A stretch of 64,000 nucleotides of DNA from an uncultured Desulfosoma sp. (lineage in GTDB: Bacteria; Desulfobacterota; Syntrophobacteria; Syntrophobacterales; DSM-9756), in contig CALGPN010000018.1 in assembly GCA_937960435.1 (NCBI GenBank), positions 28,655 through 92,654 on the forward strand, written 5' to 3'. Numbering within the stretch: position 1 is the first letter of the stretch; every line of letters begins with the position of its first letter. Shown here piece after piece: positions 28,432-37,428 of this stretch. Below the pieces are notes generated by a model, which did no database searches, had not been told where the DNA came from, and was given only the letters and a program-made list of their open reading frames with translations. Position numbers and translations under genes: made by a program.

Positions 28432-29262
28432 TCATGAAACACCCCGCCAGCGCACGGCCAGGGGGTTGCGCTCCGGCAACCGGGCGTAGCGCACGTCGGG
28501 GGACCCCACCATGAGGCATCCCGTGACCGTGTGGTCGTCCGGAAGTTCCAAGAGCCGGGCCAGATCGGGCCGTTCCATGGCGAAGGCGTTCACGTATCCG
28601 GCCCAGCAGGTGCCCAGCCCCAGGGCCGTGGCGTAGAGCTCCACGTACTCCAGGGCAAGAAACGTCGTCACGCGGGCGGCCCTGTGGGTGCGGGGGGCTG
28701 AAGCGACCACAAGGTGCGGGGCGTTTCTCAGGATGCGGTCTTCCCCTTTGTCATAGGCGCGGACGATCCCTTCCATGTGCCATTGCCCGGCCAGGGGCGA
28801 CCCGGCGGCGATGAGTTCGCGCATCCACGTGACGACCCCATCGCGAACGGCGTCCATGAGGTCCCGGGTCAAGACGACGGTAAAGGTAAGGCCTTGGGAA
28901 TTGTGGCCCGAAGGGGCGTAGCGGGCGGCCTGCAGGAGCTTTTCCAAAAGCTCTTGAGAGACGCTTTCCGGTCGATAGCAGCGAATGGAGCGCCGGGATC
29001 GGAGGAAGAGGAGGGCCGTTTCCGGGTCCAGGACGGGAAAGCGCAGAAGGGGGCTTTGGGCGGCGAGGGGTGCCCGAACGTTGTCCAGAGCGCCGTGAGG
29101 GCACACGGCGACACAATGGCCGCAGCCGATACAAAACTGGGCCGCACCGCGCCGCACCGTCGGCCCTTCTCGGGGATCCACCGCCAAGATTCCTGCGGGA
29201 CACACCCGCGCGCACAAGCCGTCACGATCGCACTTTTCGAGATCCACACGAATCAATGCCAT
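28432..29262 (-). CDS. Ferredoxin-nitroreductase fusion protein
   Basis: A 276-residue protein: residues 1-60 form a 2x[4Fe-4S] ferredoxin domain ([26 protein letters not shown]), followed from about 80 by an FMN nitroreductase fold ([38 protein letters not shown] … [12 protein letters not shown]). Such fusions transfer ferredoxin electrons to an unknown organic substrate. GGAGGATG precedes ATG 29262. It is the first gene of the hydrogenase operon, 101 bp before hdrA. Confidence 0.88.
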   Translation of the reverse strand: MALIRVDLEKCDRDGLCARVCPAGILAVDPREGPTVRRGAAQFCIGCGHCVAVCPHGALDNVRAPLAAQSPLLRFPVLDPETALLFLRSRRSIRCYRPESVSQELLEKLLQAARYAPSGHNSQGLTFTVVLTRDLMDAVRDGVVTWMRELIAAGSPLAGQWHMEGIVRAYDKGEDRILRNAPHLVVASAPRTHRAARVTTFLALEYVELYATALGLGTCWAGYVNAFAMERPDLARLLELPDDHTVTGCLMVGSPDVRYARLPERNPLAVRWRGVS

Positions 29263-29615
29263 GCCATCCTCCTTTGTTTGTTTGGCTTCGGTAGCGGGGC
29301 GAGCCGACCCGGGCCGATCCCCGCCGCGCCAGGATGCTTTCGATACGCACTCCCGCGGCGCTTTCCTCCCAAGAGCGCCTCTCAGACCATAACAGGTCCC
29401 GGAAGGATCCCGAAGGGGCTCTCTGAGGGTTTTTCAGCGGCGCCCAGGATCGTAAGGTTCGGCCTGCGCACCCGGTGCCGTGGCGGCTTTTCGAAAAAGT
29501 GTTTCGTTTCCGGCGAAGAAGAACACGCCGTTGTCGTGGGGTTCTCGCGTGAGGCGCAAACCGTTCTGGGAGGAAAGGGGGGGCAACCTGGGGCCGGGCC
29601 CCAGGCTGAGGACGG
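29263..29615. other. Gene-free gap with one strong hairpin
   Basis: No convincing coding sequence in 353 bp. It contains the leader of the nitroreductase-hydrogenase operon and the hairpin at 29587-29605. No promoter could be fixed by eye. Confidence 0.6.
29587..29605 (-). terminator. GC-rich hairpin after the CGGC gene, possible terminator
   Basis: CCTGGGGC / GCCCCAGG, 8 bp with a 3-nt loop, begins 11 bp after the stop codon at 29616. On the minus strand it is followed by a C/T-rich tract, not a clean T run, so termination efficiency is uncertain. Confidence 0.45.
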
Positions 29616-29960
29616 TTAGTGATAATCGTGGGTTCCGAAAAAGACGGGAGCGCCGAACTTGGCCTGAAGCATTTCGGCCAGTTGTTCGGGGGTGGCGTAG
29701 GGGCAGCCGGGTTTGGCGTTGACGAGGCAGGAGCTGAGATAGATGGCGTCCGGCTTGATGTCCGACATCTTGATGGCCACTCCCACGTTGGGCACTGTCG
29801 AGCGACCCGGGCATTCGCACCGAACGAAAGAGGTCACCTGGACGGGTTCGCCGAATTTCCCCTCGCCCAACGCGGCCGCCTTGAGGCATCGCCATTCCCC
29901 GGAACACCCATAGCCGCTGTCCATGTATGCGCCGCACCCCACAATGGTCACCTTTTTCAT
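29616..29960 (-). CDS. CGGC-domain metal-binding protein
   Basis: A 114-residue Cys-rich protein: VTIVGCGAYMDSGYGCSGEWRCLKAA, VRCECPGRSTVPNVGVAIK, YLSSCLVNAKPGCPY. This matches the small CGGC family thought to bind metal or Fe-S; function unknown. GGAGGAAAG before ATG 29960 is strong. It is transcribed away from the nucleoside transporter and toward the hydrogenase operon, with a hairpin just after its stop. Confidence 0.82.
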   Translation of the reverse strand: MKKVTIVGCGAYMDSGYGCSGEWRCLKAAALGEGKFGEPVQVTSFVRCECPGRSTVPNVGVAIKMSDIKPDAIYLSSCLVNAKPGCPYATPEQLAEMLQAKFGAPVFFGTHDYH

Positions 29961-30247
29961 CGCTTTCCTCCATGGCTCGGATCAATGACTGCGCCTTTTC
30001 CCCTTCTTGCGTCCACAAAGCATAGATCGGCGCCGCAAAAACATGATGATTTTTTCACACACTCAGACCTAAAGCAACCATTTTTAAGTAAGTCTATTCT
30101 TTTCTCGAAAGGTCAACGAACACACAGGGGCACACTTGTGTTCTCTTCGCCGTGGGTTTGGGCGGCCCGAAAGGATGCATTGACCGTGTCCCGCGGCCCT
30201 TGGTAATGTCCGCTGACTCGGATCCATCCTTTTCAGTGAGGGACGCC

Positions 30248-31501
30248 ATGCTCCGTCTTCAAAGCGCCTTCGGTCTTCTGGCCTTGACCTTCATGGCGTG
30301 GGTGTTATCGGAAAATCGGCGCCGGATCCCGTGGAGGGCGACGGCCGGGGGCCTGGTTTTGCAGCTGGCCTTAGCGGCCCTGATGGTCCGTGTGCCGTCG
30401 GTCCAGGGGGTCTTTTTCCTGCTGCATCGGGCCGTCCAGTCTCTGGCGGAAGCGACGGAGGCCGGCACAAGCCTGGTGTTCGGCTACTTGGGGGGAGGGG
30501 CTCTGCCTTTTGAACCCGCCAATCCGGGCGCGGTTTACATCTTAGGCTTTCGGGGCCTTCCTCTGGTGATCGTCATGAGCGCCTTGTCGTCCCTCTTGTT
30601 CTATTGGAAAGTCATCCCGGTGGTGGTTCGGGGCTTGGCGTGGGGTTTGCGGCGCACGACGGGCCTGGGCGGAGCGGAAGCCTTAGGCACCTGCGCCAAC
30701 ATCTTCGTGGGCATGGTGGAGGCCCCCCTTCTGGTGCGGCCGTATCTGGAGACCATGTCCCGCAGCGGCCTTTTTACGCTCATGACTTCCGGGATGGCCA
30801 CCATTGCCGGAACCGTCATGGTCCTTTATGCGAGCGTGCTGGAAAAAACCATCCCCGGCGTGATGGGGCATTTGCTTGTGGCGTCCATCATGAGCGCTCC
30901 CGCGGCGGTGGTCGTGAGCAAGCTCATGGTGCCCCCTGGAGACCCTTCGGACAACGGCCCGGAACCTTCTCCCGTGATGCGTTCCGAGGCGCGCAGCGCC
31001 ATGGATGCCGTGACCCAAGGGACCCTGGCGGGTTTGTCCCTTTTCTTGAACATCGTGGCCATGCTCATTGTGTTTGTGGCCTTGGTGCACCTCGTGAACA
31101 TGGTCTTAGGCCTTCTGCCTTCGCCGACGGGGGAACCGTGGACCGTCCAGCGTCTCTTGGGTTTTGTCATGGCACCCTTGACCTGGCTCATGGGCGTGTC
31201 CTGGAAGGAAACCCTCACGGCCGGGCGGCTCATGGGTGTGAAGACGATCCTCAATGAGTTTCTGGCCTATCTGGATCTGGCCGCCGTTCCGGAGACGGAT
31301 TTGTCTCTGCGCAGCCGACTCATTATGACGTATGCTTTATGCGGGTTCGCCAATATGGGATCCCTGGGCATCATGATCGGAGGCCTGGGCGCCATGGCGC
31401 CCTCCCGGCGCTCAGAGATCGTCGGTCTCGGCCTGCGCTCCATCGTCGCGGGCACTCTGGCCACCGTCATGACCGGGGCGGTGATCGGCATCCTTTATTG
31501 A
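30248..31501 (+). CDS. Concentrative nucleoside transporter (NupC/CNT family)
   Basis: A 417-residue inner-membrane symporter for nucleosides driven by H+ or Na+. Family signatures include the N-terminal TM, a GFRGLPLVIVMSALSSLLFYW segment, TGLGGAEALGTCANIFVGMVEAPLLVRPYL, MTSGMATIAGTVMVLYA, LNEFLAYLDL and YALCGFANMGSLGIMIGGLGAMAP. ATG 30248 with GAGGG is chosen over ATG 30206. It precedes lepA by 26 bp and is likely co-transcribed with it. Confidence 0.92.
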   Translation: MLRLQSAFGLLALTFMAWVLSENRRRIPWRATAGGLVLQLALAALMVRVPSVQGVFFLLHRAVQSLAEATEAGTSLVFGYLGGGALPFEPANPGAVYILGFRGLPLVIVMSALSSLLFYWKVIPVVVRGLAWGLRRTTGLGGAEALGTCANIFVGMVEAPLLVRPYLETMSRSGLFTLMTSGMATIAGTVMVLYASVLEKTIPGVMGHLLVASIMSAPAAVVVSKLMVPPGDPSDNGPEPSPVMRSEARSAMDAVTQGTLAGLSLFLNIVAMLIVFVALVHLVNMVLGLLPSPTGEPWTVQRLLGFVMAPLTWLMGVSWKETLTAGRLMGVKTILNEFLAYLDLAAVPETDLSLRSRLIMTYALCGFANMGSLGIMIGGLGAMAPSRRSEIVGLGLRSIVAGTLATVMTGAVIGILY

Positions 31502-31527
31502 AACCGAGCGGCACGGAAAGACTTCGC

Positions 31528-33324
31528 ATGAAACACATCAGAAATTTCAGTATCATCGCGCACATCGACCACGGCAAATCCACGTTGGCCGATCGGCTGA
31601 TCCAAGCGGCCGGGCTGGTGGACGCGCGCGAATTTCGCGATCAGATCCTGGATACCTTGGATCTGGAGCGGGAGCGGGGTATCACCATCAAGAGCAACAC
31701 GGTGACCCTTCCTTATACGGCGCCGGACGGCCGACGGTATGCCTTGAACCTGATCGACACCCCAGGCCATGTGGACTTTTCTTACGAGGTGTCTCGGGCT
31801 CTGGCGTCTTGTGAAGGCGTGCTGCTCCTGGTGGACGCCTCCCAAGGGGTGGAAGCCCAGACCCTGGCGAACCTTTACGCGGCCATGGAACACGACTTGG
31901 TGGTGGTTCCTGTGATCAACAAGATCGATCTGCCGTCGGCCGATGTGGATCGGGTCAAGGAGGAAATCGAAAACGAATTGGCCTTAGATGCGGACCATGC
32001 CGTGTTGTGTTCCGCCAAGGAAGGGATCGGGATCGACGATGTTTTCCAAGCCGTGGTGGAACGGATCCCGCCGCCTCGTGGCGATTCGGAAGCCCCTTTG
32101 GCGGCGTTGGTTTTCGACGCCCAGTATGATTCCTTTCGAGGGGCCGTGGTGGCGTGTCGGGTCTTTGACGGCCGAATCCGCACGGGGGATCGCATCCGCA
32201 TGCTTTCCAACGGCGCCGTCTACAAGGTGGAGGAAGTGGGGGTTTTTCGGTTGAAAAGGGAGCCCAGGCCCGTGCTGGAAGCGGGAGAGGTGGGCTACAT
32301 CATCGCCGGGATCAAGACCGTGAGCGATGTGAGGATCGGCGATACGATCACCCTGGATGACCGGCCCACGGCCCGGCCCCTCCCGGGGTTTCGAGCGGTG
32401 AAACCTGTCGTTTTCTCATCCATTTATCCCGTCTCGTCCGATGATTATGCCTCACTTCAGGATGCTTTGGAAAAATACAAACTGAACGATGCGGCCTTGG
32501 TCTACCAAAAGGATTCGTCGGCAGCCTTAGGCCAAGGCTTTCGCTGCGGCTTCCTGGGGTTGCTCCATTTGGAAATCGTCCAGGAACGGCTCGAGCGCGA
32601 ATACGATCAGTCCATTATCATGACCATTCCCAGTGTCCAGTATCGTTTCACGCTGGAGAGCGGGGAGACGGTCACGGTGGAAAATCCTCAGTATTATCCT
32701 GACCCGGCGTCCATCAAGGCCACGGAAGAGCCGTACATTCGGGCGAGCATCCTGTGCCCGGAGCGGTTCATGGGCGCGGTGATGAAGCTGTGCACGGAAC
32801 GGCGGGGGGAAAACCCGCGGTTCAGCGTCCCGGGTCCGGGCCGGGTGGAAATCGTCTTCGACATGCCTTTGGCGGAAGTCATCTACGATTTTTACGATCG
32901 TCTGAAGACGGTGACGCAAGGTTACGGTTCTTTCGATTACGAAATGATCGGCTACCGTCCCAGTGATCTTGTGAAGCTGGATATTCTGGTCAACGGGGAG
33001 AAGGTGGATGCCTTGTCCCTCATTGTCCATCGGGATCGAGCTCGGCCTTGGGCAGTCCAGGTATGCGATCGGCTCAAAGAAGAGATTCCGAGGCATCAGT
33101 TCAAGATTGCCATCCAGGGCGCCGTAGGGGGAAAGATCATCGCCCGGTCGACCATTTCGCCTTTCCGCAAGGATGTCACCGCCAAGTGCTACGGGGGCGA
33201 TATCACACGGAAGCGAAAGCTTCTGGAAAAGCAGAAAAAAGGCAAAAAGCGCATGAAGATGGTGGGGTCGGTGTCCATCCCGCAGAGCGCCTTCGTGGCG
33301 GTCTTGAAAACGGACAAGGAGTAG
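31528..33324 (+). CDS. lepA: Elongation factor 4 (back-translocase LepA)
   Basis: A 598-residue translational GTPase. G1 AHIDHGKST, G2 region RGITIKS, G3 DTPGHVDF, G4 NKIDLP and the LepA-specific C-terminal domain (FRKDVTAKCYGGDITRKRKLLEKQKKGKKRMK) are all present. ATG 31528 gives the standard N-terminus (MKHIRNFSIIAHIDHGKST); the longer open frame upstream lies within nupC. Full length and intact. Confidence 0.98.
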   Translation: MKHIRNFSIIAHIDHGKSTLADRLIQAAGLVDAREFRDQILDTLDLERERGITIKSNTVTLPYTAPDGRRYALNLIDTPGHVDFSYEVSRALASCEGVLLLVDASQGVEAQTLANLYAAMEHDLVVVPVINKIDLPSADVDRVKEEIENELALDADHAVLCSAKEGIGIDDVFQAVVERIPPPRGDSEAPLAALVFDAQYDSFRGAVVACRVFDGRIRTGDRIRMLSNGAVYKVEEVGVFRLKREPRPVLEAGEVGYIIAGIKTVSDVRIGDTITLDDRPTARPLPGFRAVKPVVFSSIYPVSSDDYASLQDALEKYKLNDAALVYQKDSSAALGQGFRCGFLGLLHLEIVQERLEREYDQSIIMTIPSVQYRFTLESGETVTVENPQYYPDPASIKATEEPYIRASILCPERFMGAVMKLCTERRGENPRFSVPGPGRVEIVFDMPLAEVIYDFYDRLKTVTQGYGSFDYEMIGYRPSDLVKLDILVNGEKVDALSLIVHRDRARPWAVQVCDRLKEEIPRHQFKIAIQGAVGGKIIARSTISPFRKDVTAKCYGGDITRKRKLLEKQKKGKKRMKMVGSVSIPQSAFVAVLKTDKE

Positions 33325-33337
33325 GAGGGGGAAAGCC

Positions 33338-34462
33338 TTGGGGCGTCTGCCGAAGGAGCCGGGCCTCTATGTCCATGTGCCTTTTTGCCGAGGCAAATGC
33401 GCCTACTGCGGTTTTTATTCCGTCTCGGATTGGAGGGCGATGTCGGCATGGGGGGAGGCGCTGCTTCGGGAAGCGGATCTTTATCGGGATCGGTTCCACC
33501 GCTTCGACACTCTTTATGTGGGCGGCGGGACCCCCAGTGTGCTTCCCTTGGAGGATTTGCGAAAGATTCTTTCGGGGCTTCGTGAGCGGTTTTCCTTTGC
33601 CGAGGATGCCGAAGTGACGCTGGAGGTGAATCCCGAGGACGTGACGCGCGACAGCGCTTTTTTCTGGCGGGAGGAAGGCATCAGTCGGGTCAGTGTGGGC
33701 GTGCAGGCTTTGGACGACGCGTGCCTGAAGACACTGGGTCGAAGACATACAAGCCGCCGAGCCTTGGAGGCTTTGGAAACCCTTCGCCGGGCGGGCTTCG
33801 CCAACCTCAGCGTGGACCTCATGTGGGGCCTTCCGGATCAGAGCCTCTCCGGTTGGTTGGAGACCCTTGGGGCGATTCTTGCCTACTCTCCGGAGCATTG
33901 CTCCTGTTACGAGCTCACGTTGGAAGAGGGGACGCCTCTGACGGCCATGGTCAAGGCGGGACGGCTTCAGCTGCCCGATGAGGAAACGGCCTGCGAGTTC
34001 TTCGAAAGGACGTCGGACTTTTTGAAAAGCCGGGGCTACATCCATTATGAAATTTCCAATTTCGCCCGATCCGAGGCGCTCGTTTCCCGTCACAACATGA
34101 AGTATTGGCGCCACGGGCCCTATCTGGGTTTGGGGCCCGCGGCCCATTCCTTCGACGGACGACGGCGGTGGGCCAATGTCTCTTCCGTGCGTGAATATGG
34201 GCAAAACCTCTCGGACGGCCGGGCTCCTCTTGATTTCCTCGAGGAGTTGACGCCGGGTCAGCTCCGTTTGGAGACTCTGTTGTTGGGCTTTCGCATGCAC
34301 GAAGGGGTGCCCGTGGCCGCGGTGGGACAAGAGGAAACGCCGAACGCGGCCCTTTCACGGGCCGTGGCGGAGGGGCTGCTGGAATTGCGCGACGGGACCG
34401 TGGTGCCCACTCGAAAAGGATGGCTCGTGGCGGATTCTCTCCCTTTGCTGTTTTCCCCATAG
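33338..34462 (+). CDS. hemW: HemW-type radical SAM protein (coproporphyrinogen oxidase-like heme chaperone)
   Basis: A 374-residue cytoplasmic protein with the radical SAM motif C17-x3-C21-x2-C24 (CRGKCAYCGF) near the N-terminus and HemW signatures YVGGGTPSVL, LEVNPED and ISRVSVGVQALDD. HemW is known as a heme chaperone, not a true HemN. It begins with TTG at 33338, preceded by GGAGGGGG; no in-frame ATG exists before the active-site Cys, so the rare start is required. lepA-hemW adjacency is a common bacterial arrangement. Confidence 0.94.
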   Translation: MGRLPKEPGLYVHVPFCRGKCAYCGFYSVSDWRAMSAWGEALLREADLYRDRFHRFDTLYVGGGTPSVLPLEDLRKILSGLRERFSFAEDAEVTLEVNPEDVTRDSAFFWREEGISRVSVGVQALDDACLKTLGRRHTSRRALEALETLRRAGFANLSVDLMWGLPDQSLSGWLETLGAILAYSPEHCSCYELTLEEGTPLTAMVKAGRLQLPDEETACEFFERTSDFLKSRGYIHYEISNFARSEALVSRHNMKYWRHGPYLGLGPAAHSFDGRRRWANVSSVREYGQNLSDGRAPLDFLEELTPGQLRLETLLLGFRMHEGVPVAAVGQEETPNAALSRAVAEGLLELRDGTVVPTRKGWLVADSLPLLFSP

Positions 34463-34576
34463 TTGCGGCTCAAGGCCGTAGACCCCCAAGGCCTACCCGA
34501 CAGAAAACCGAAGAAGCTGTTGCTCGGCCCGTTTTTTCATGCCATGCTCACGCCCAAAGCTTCCGGAGGGCGGTCG

Positions 34577-36013
34577 ATGAACAGAGGGTGGGGCATTCTG
34601 GGAAAAATTTTCATGTGGCAGGCTTTGTCTGCCGTCGTGTTCTTCGGCACCATCGGGCTTTTGTACTCCAACACGCATCAATTGATGCAGATTTCGGAAC
34701 AGATCGTCACCAAAAGTTATCGACTGTTGGACACGGCCAAGATCATGGTCGATCGGTTGCTGGCCATGGAGGAAAAGGAAAAGAAATACCTGGTGCTGCG
34801 AAAACCGGAATACAAAGAATCCTTTGTCTCGGCCATGAACGAGTTTGAAACGTCCCTTCGGGACGCGTTGACCCTGCTCGGCGCCCAGAGGGAAGCCGTC
34901 CCCTTGGAAAATCTCGCCCGCGAATATGCCCAGACGAAATCGACGGCTTTAGAAGCCATGGATCAGGACGATGTAAAAGATCTGTGGATCCCGGAAGACA
35001 CCTTGGATCGGTGGGGACGATGGATATCCATATTCAAGGAAATGGAAGAACGGCGCATTGTCACCGCGAGCCAGGAACTCCATCGTCGCGGGCGGATGGC
35101 GCTGCGTTGGGGACTTGTGGGCATCGCGGTCTCCTTAGGCATCGGGATGATCGCCGCCTTTTCCTTCGCTCACGCCGTTCGCCGCCCTCTGCGGGAGCTG
35201 CGGCGGGGCATTCGGGCTTTGAGCCGGCAAGGATCGGCGGAACCTGTCAAGATTCTTTCCGAAGACGAGTTCGGGGAGTTGGCTTTTGCGTTCAACGAGA
35301 TGCTGCATCGACTCGGCGAGGAAGAGCGCATGCGTTCGGATTTCTTGTCCATGTTGACGCACGAGATCAAAAACCCGTTGACCACGGTGCGGGAGTCCAT
35401 CGGCTTGGTGGAAGGGGAAAGCATGGGTCCTGTGACGGAATCTCAAAAGCGATTTCTCAACCTGGCCCGGCGGGAGTTGGATCGCATCGCAACCCTTCTG
35501 GAACAGCTTCTGCGAGCTTCCCGTTTGGAATCGCAACCGTTGCAACTGGACCTTCAGGTGATCCGACCGACCGATTTGGTGACCGCCACTCTCCAAAGAA
35601 CGGCGCCTCTCTGTCAAGCAAAGGGCGTGGCTGTTGAGCATGCCGTGGAGAACGATCTTCCCCACATCGTCGGGGATCCGGATCATCTCCAGAGAGTGCT
35701 TTTGAATCTTGTGAGCAACGCGATAAAGTTTTCCGGCGAAAGCGATATCGTCCATGTGCAGGTGGAGAAGAATACGGAGGGTTGTGTGGTCTTTTCGGTA
35801 CGAGATCACGGCCCGGGGATCCCCAAAGCCGAACAACCCCTAGTTTTCGGCAAATACTACCGCGTTTCCACGCTCCGGGATCGTTTCGAAGGGACGGGCC
35901 TTGGTTTGCACATCGCCAAGCATATCGTCGAAGCCCACGGCGGGAAGATCTGGATGGAAAGCGAACCTGGTAAAGGCAGCACCTTCTTTTTTTCTGTACC
36001 CTCGAAAGGATAA
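34577..36013 (+). CDS. Membrane sensor histidine kinase (QseE-like)
   Basis: A 478-residue class I kinase. TM1 at about 10-29, a periplasmic four-helix-bundle type sensor (about 30-175), TM2 (about 180-203), HAMP, HisKA with H262 (MLTHEIKNPLTTV), HATPase (LLNLVSNAIKF, DHGPGIP, EGTGLGLHIAKHIV). ATG 34577 with GGAGGG is used, although the frame is open upstream. It is followed after 4 bp by a lipoprotein gene and later a receiver, like qseE-qseG-qseF. Confidence 0.9.
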   Translation: MNRGWGILGKIFMWQALSAVVFFGTIGLLYSNTHQLMQISEQIVTKSYRLLDTAKIMVDRLLAMEEKEKKYLVLRKPEYKESFVSAMNEFETSLRDALTLLGAQREAVPLENLAREYAQTKSTALEAMDQDDVKDLWIPEDTLDRWGRWISIFKEMEERRIVTASQELHRRGRMALRWGLVGIAVSLGIGMIAAFSFAHAVRRPLRELRRGIRALSRQGSAEPVKILSEDEFGELAFAFNEMLHRLGEEERMRSDFLSMLTHEIKNPLTTVRESIGLVEGESMGPVTESQKRFLNLARRELDRIATLLEQLLRASRLESQPLQLDLQVIRPTDLVTATLQRTAPLCQAKGVAVEHAVENDLPHIVGDPDHLQRVLLNLVSNAIKFSGESDIVHVQVEKNTEGCVVFSVRDHGPGIPKAEQPLVFGKYYRVSTLRDRFEGTGLGLHIAKHIVEAHGGKIWMESEPGKGSTFFFSVPSKG

Positions 36014-36017
36014 GACC

Positions 36018-36647
36018 GTGACCCCTGATCGATGGAAAGGAAGGGCCGTCCTTTCCCTTTTGTGGGTCCTCATGGGTGCCGTCCTGAGTTTGAGCGGGTG
36101 CAGGGCGTTCATGGTTCCCCAAGAGCGCGGTGATCCCGAGAGGTCCGTTCAAAAGGGATTGTCCGAGGCGGCGCGCTTGCAAGATGCCGTGACGGCGTTT
36201 CGGGCTCGGGATTATGCGACGGCCCACGATCTTTTCGAGCGCTTGAGCTACGAGGCGGAAGATCGTGCGTTGCGCCGCCAGGCTTTGTACGGCTTGGCGT
36301 GCGTGCGTCTCGTGAGGGCGCAGTCGTCGGAAGAGATGCGAAGGGCCCTGAACACGTGGTCCGTCTGGGAAGAACAAAGCCCTGTCCAGTTAAGCATTGA
36401 AGACCCGAGACTTCTCTCCCCGCTTCTCCAACGCTTGCCCGCGCTTTTGGAAAAACCCGCTCGGGCGCCGGTGAGGCAGACCAAAACGGCGCCTCCTCCT
36501 TCCCCTCCTTCCGCAGCGTCCGAGGTCGAATGGTCCAAGGTCGTCGAGGAAAAGGACAGGGAAATCCAGGAGCTTCGAGACAGACTTAGGGCTTTGGAGG
36601 CGATCTACAAAGAAGTGGAAGAGAAGAGACGGGGTTTGAAGGAGTAA
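36018..36647 (+). CDS. Lipoprotein with C-terminal coiled coil (QseG-like)
   Basis: A 209-residue predicted lipoprotein: basic start, hydrophobic stretch, lipobox L25-S-G-C28. The central part is helical; residues about 165-209 form a coiled coil (VVEEKDREIQELRDRLRALEAIYKEVEEKRR). GTG 36018 preceded by GAAAGGA, 4 bp after the kinase stop, indicates coupling. In Enterobacteria QseG is an outer-membrane lipoprotein working with QseE; similarity here is by order, lipobox and coiled coil, not by sequence search. Confidence 0.75.
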   Translation: MTPDRWKGRAVLSLLWVLMGAVLSLSGCRAFMVPQERGDPERSVQKGLSEAARLQDAVTAFRARDYATAHDLFERLSYEAEDRALRRQALYGLACVRLVRAQSSEEMRRALNTWSVWEEQSPVQLSIEDPRLLSPLLQRLPALLEKPARAPVRQTKTAPPPSPPSAASEVEWSKVVEEKDREIQELRDRLRALEAIYKEVEEKRRGLKE

Positions 36648-36788
36648 GGCGTCAAGTTTTCCCGTTCATTCCGAGGGGATGGTGGCCTTCGGCGCGGCAT
36701 GGGGTTATGATGGATTATATCGAAGCGGGAACGGCGCCTGAGAATTCCGGGGGCACAGGTTCACGGTATGAGGAGAAAGGAGGGGGAC

Positions 36789-37193
36789 ATGGGTGAGGCA
36801 AAGAAAGTCCTGGTCATCGACGATGACCCTGAGATTTGCCAAGCGATGGAGGCCATCTTGGGGGATAACGGGTACCAAGTGTTCACGGCGACGGATACCG
36901 TTCGCGGGGAGGCTCTTCTGCATGACAAGAAGCCGGATCTTCTCATCTTGGACATTATGATGGCGAGCATGCAGGAAGGCTTGGATTTCGCCGCCAAAAT
37001 CAAGAAAAAAGAGGGCCCGTACGGTCTTCCCATCCTTATCGTTTCGGGACGGCCCGCCTCGGAAAAGGGATACCAGCGTTCCGTGGAAGAAGATCTGGAT
37101 TGGATCGCAGCGGATATTTTCATGGAAAAGCCCGTGGATCCCGAAGATCTTTTGCGCAACGTGGAAAGTCTTCTGTCGCGCTCTAAGTCATGA
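36789..37193 (+). CDS. Single-domain response regulator
   Basis: A 134-residue receiver with the acidic pocket (IDDDPE at 10-15), phospho-acceptor D55 (LILDIMMAS), SGRPAS and the conserved K-P (MEKPVD). There is no output domain. AAGGAGGGGG precedes ATG 36789. The kinase-lipoprotein pair lies 141 bp upstream; QseF would have an AAA+ and DNA-binding output, so the signal must leave by protein-protein contact or phosphotransfer. Confidence 0.92.
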   Translation: MGEAKKVLVIDDDPEICQAMEAILGDNGYQVFTATDTVRGEALLHDKKPDLLILDIMMASMQEGLDFAAKIKKKEGPYGLPILIVSGRPASEKGYQRSVEEDLDWIAADIFMEKPVDPEDLLRNVESLLSRSKS

Positions 37194-37428
37194 TCGTCCA
37201 GGCCCTGTTGCGACTATCTCCTCGCGCAATGATCGAACGCTGATCCTTTTCGAACACGCCTCGCCTTCTCGCCTTGAAACGAATTTCTTCGTCCTCACGG
37301 TCGGCGGACTTTTCCCACGGCCCCCGAACGGACTCTGTTGCGCGCGTGTCTGTGTGTTTTGTCCCGGCGGCCTGAGTTTCGGGGCGACGGCCTGAGCGGG
37401 GTGGTTTGAACGCAGGAGGACCGGGGTT

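Noticed and set aside
26351..28489. 712-codon open frame on the plus strand opposite hdrA
   Set aside because: It mirrors hdrA in GC-rich sequence, has no family motif, lacks a good ribosome-binding site and is low-complexity in composition. The minus frame is clearly HdrA.
30085..30117. TTGACC (minus strand) as a promoter for the CGGC gene
   Set aside because: No convincing -10 box at 16-18 nt spacing, so it was not listed as a feature.
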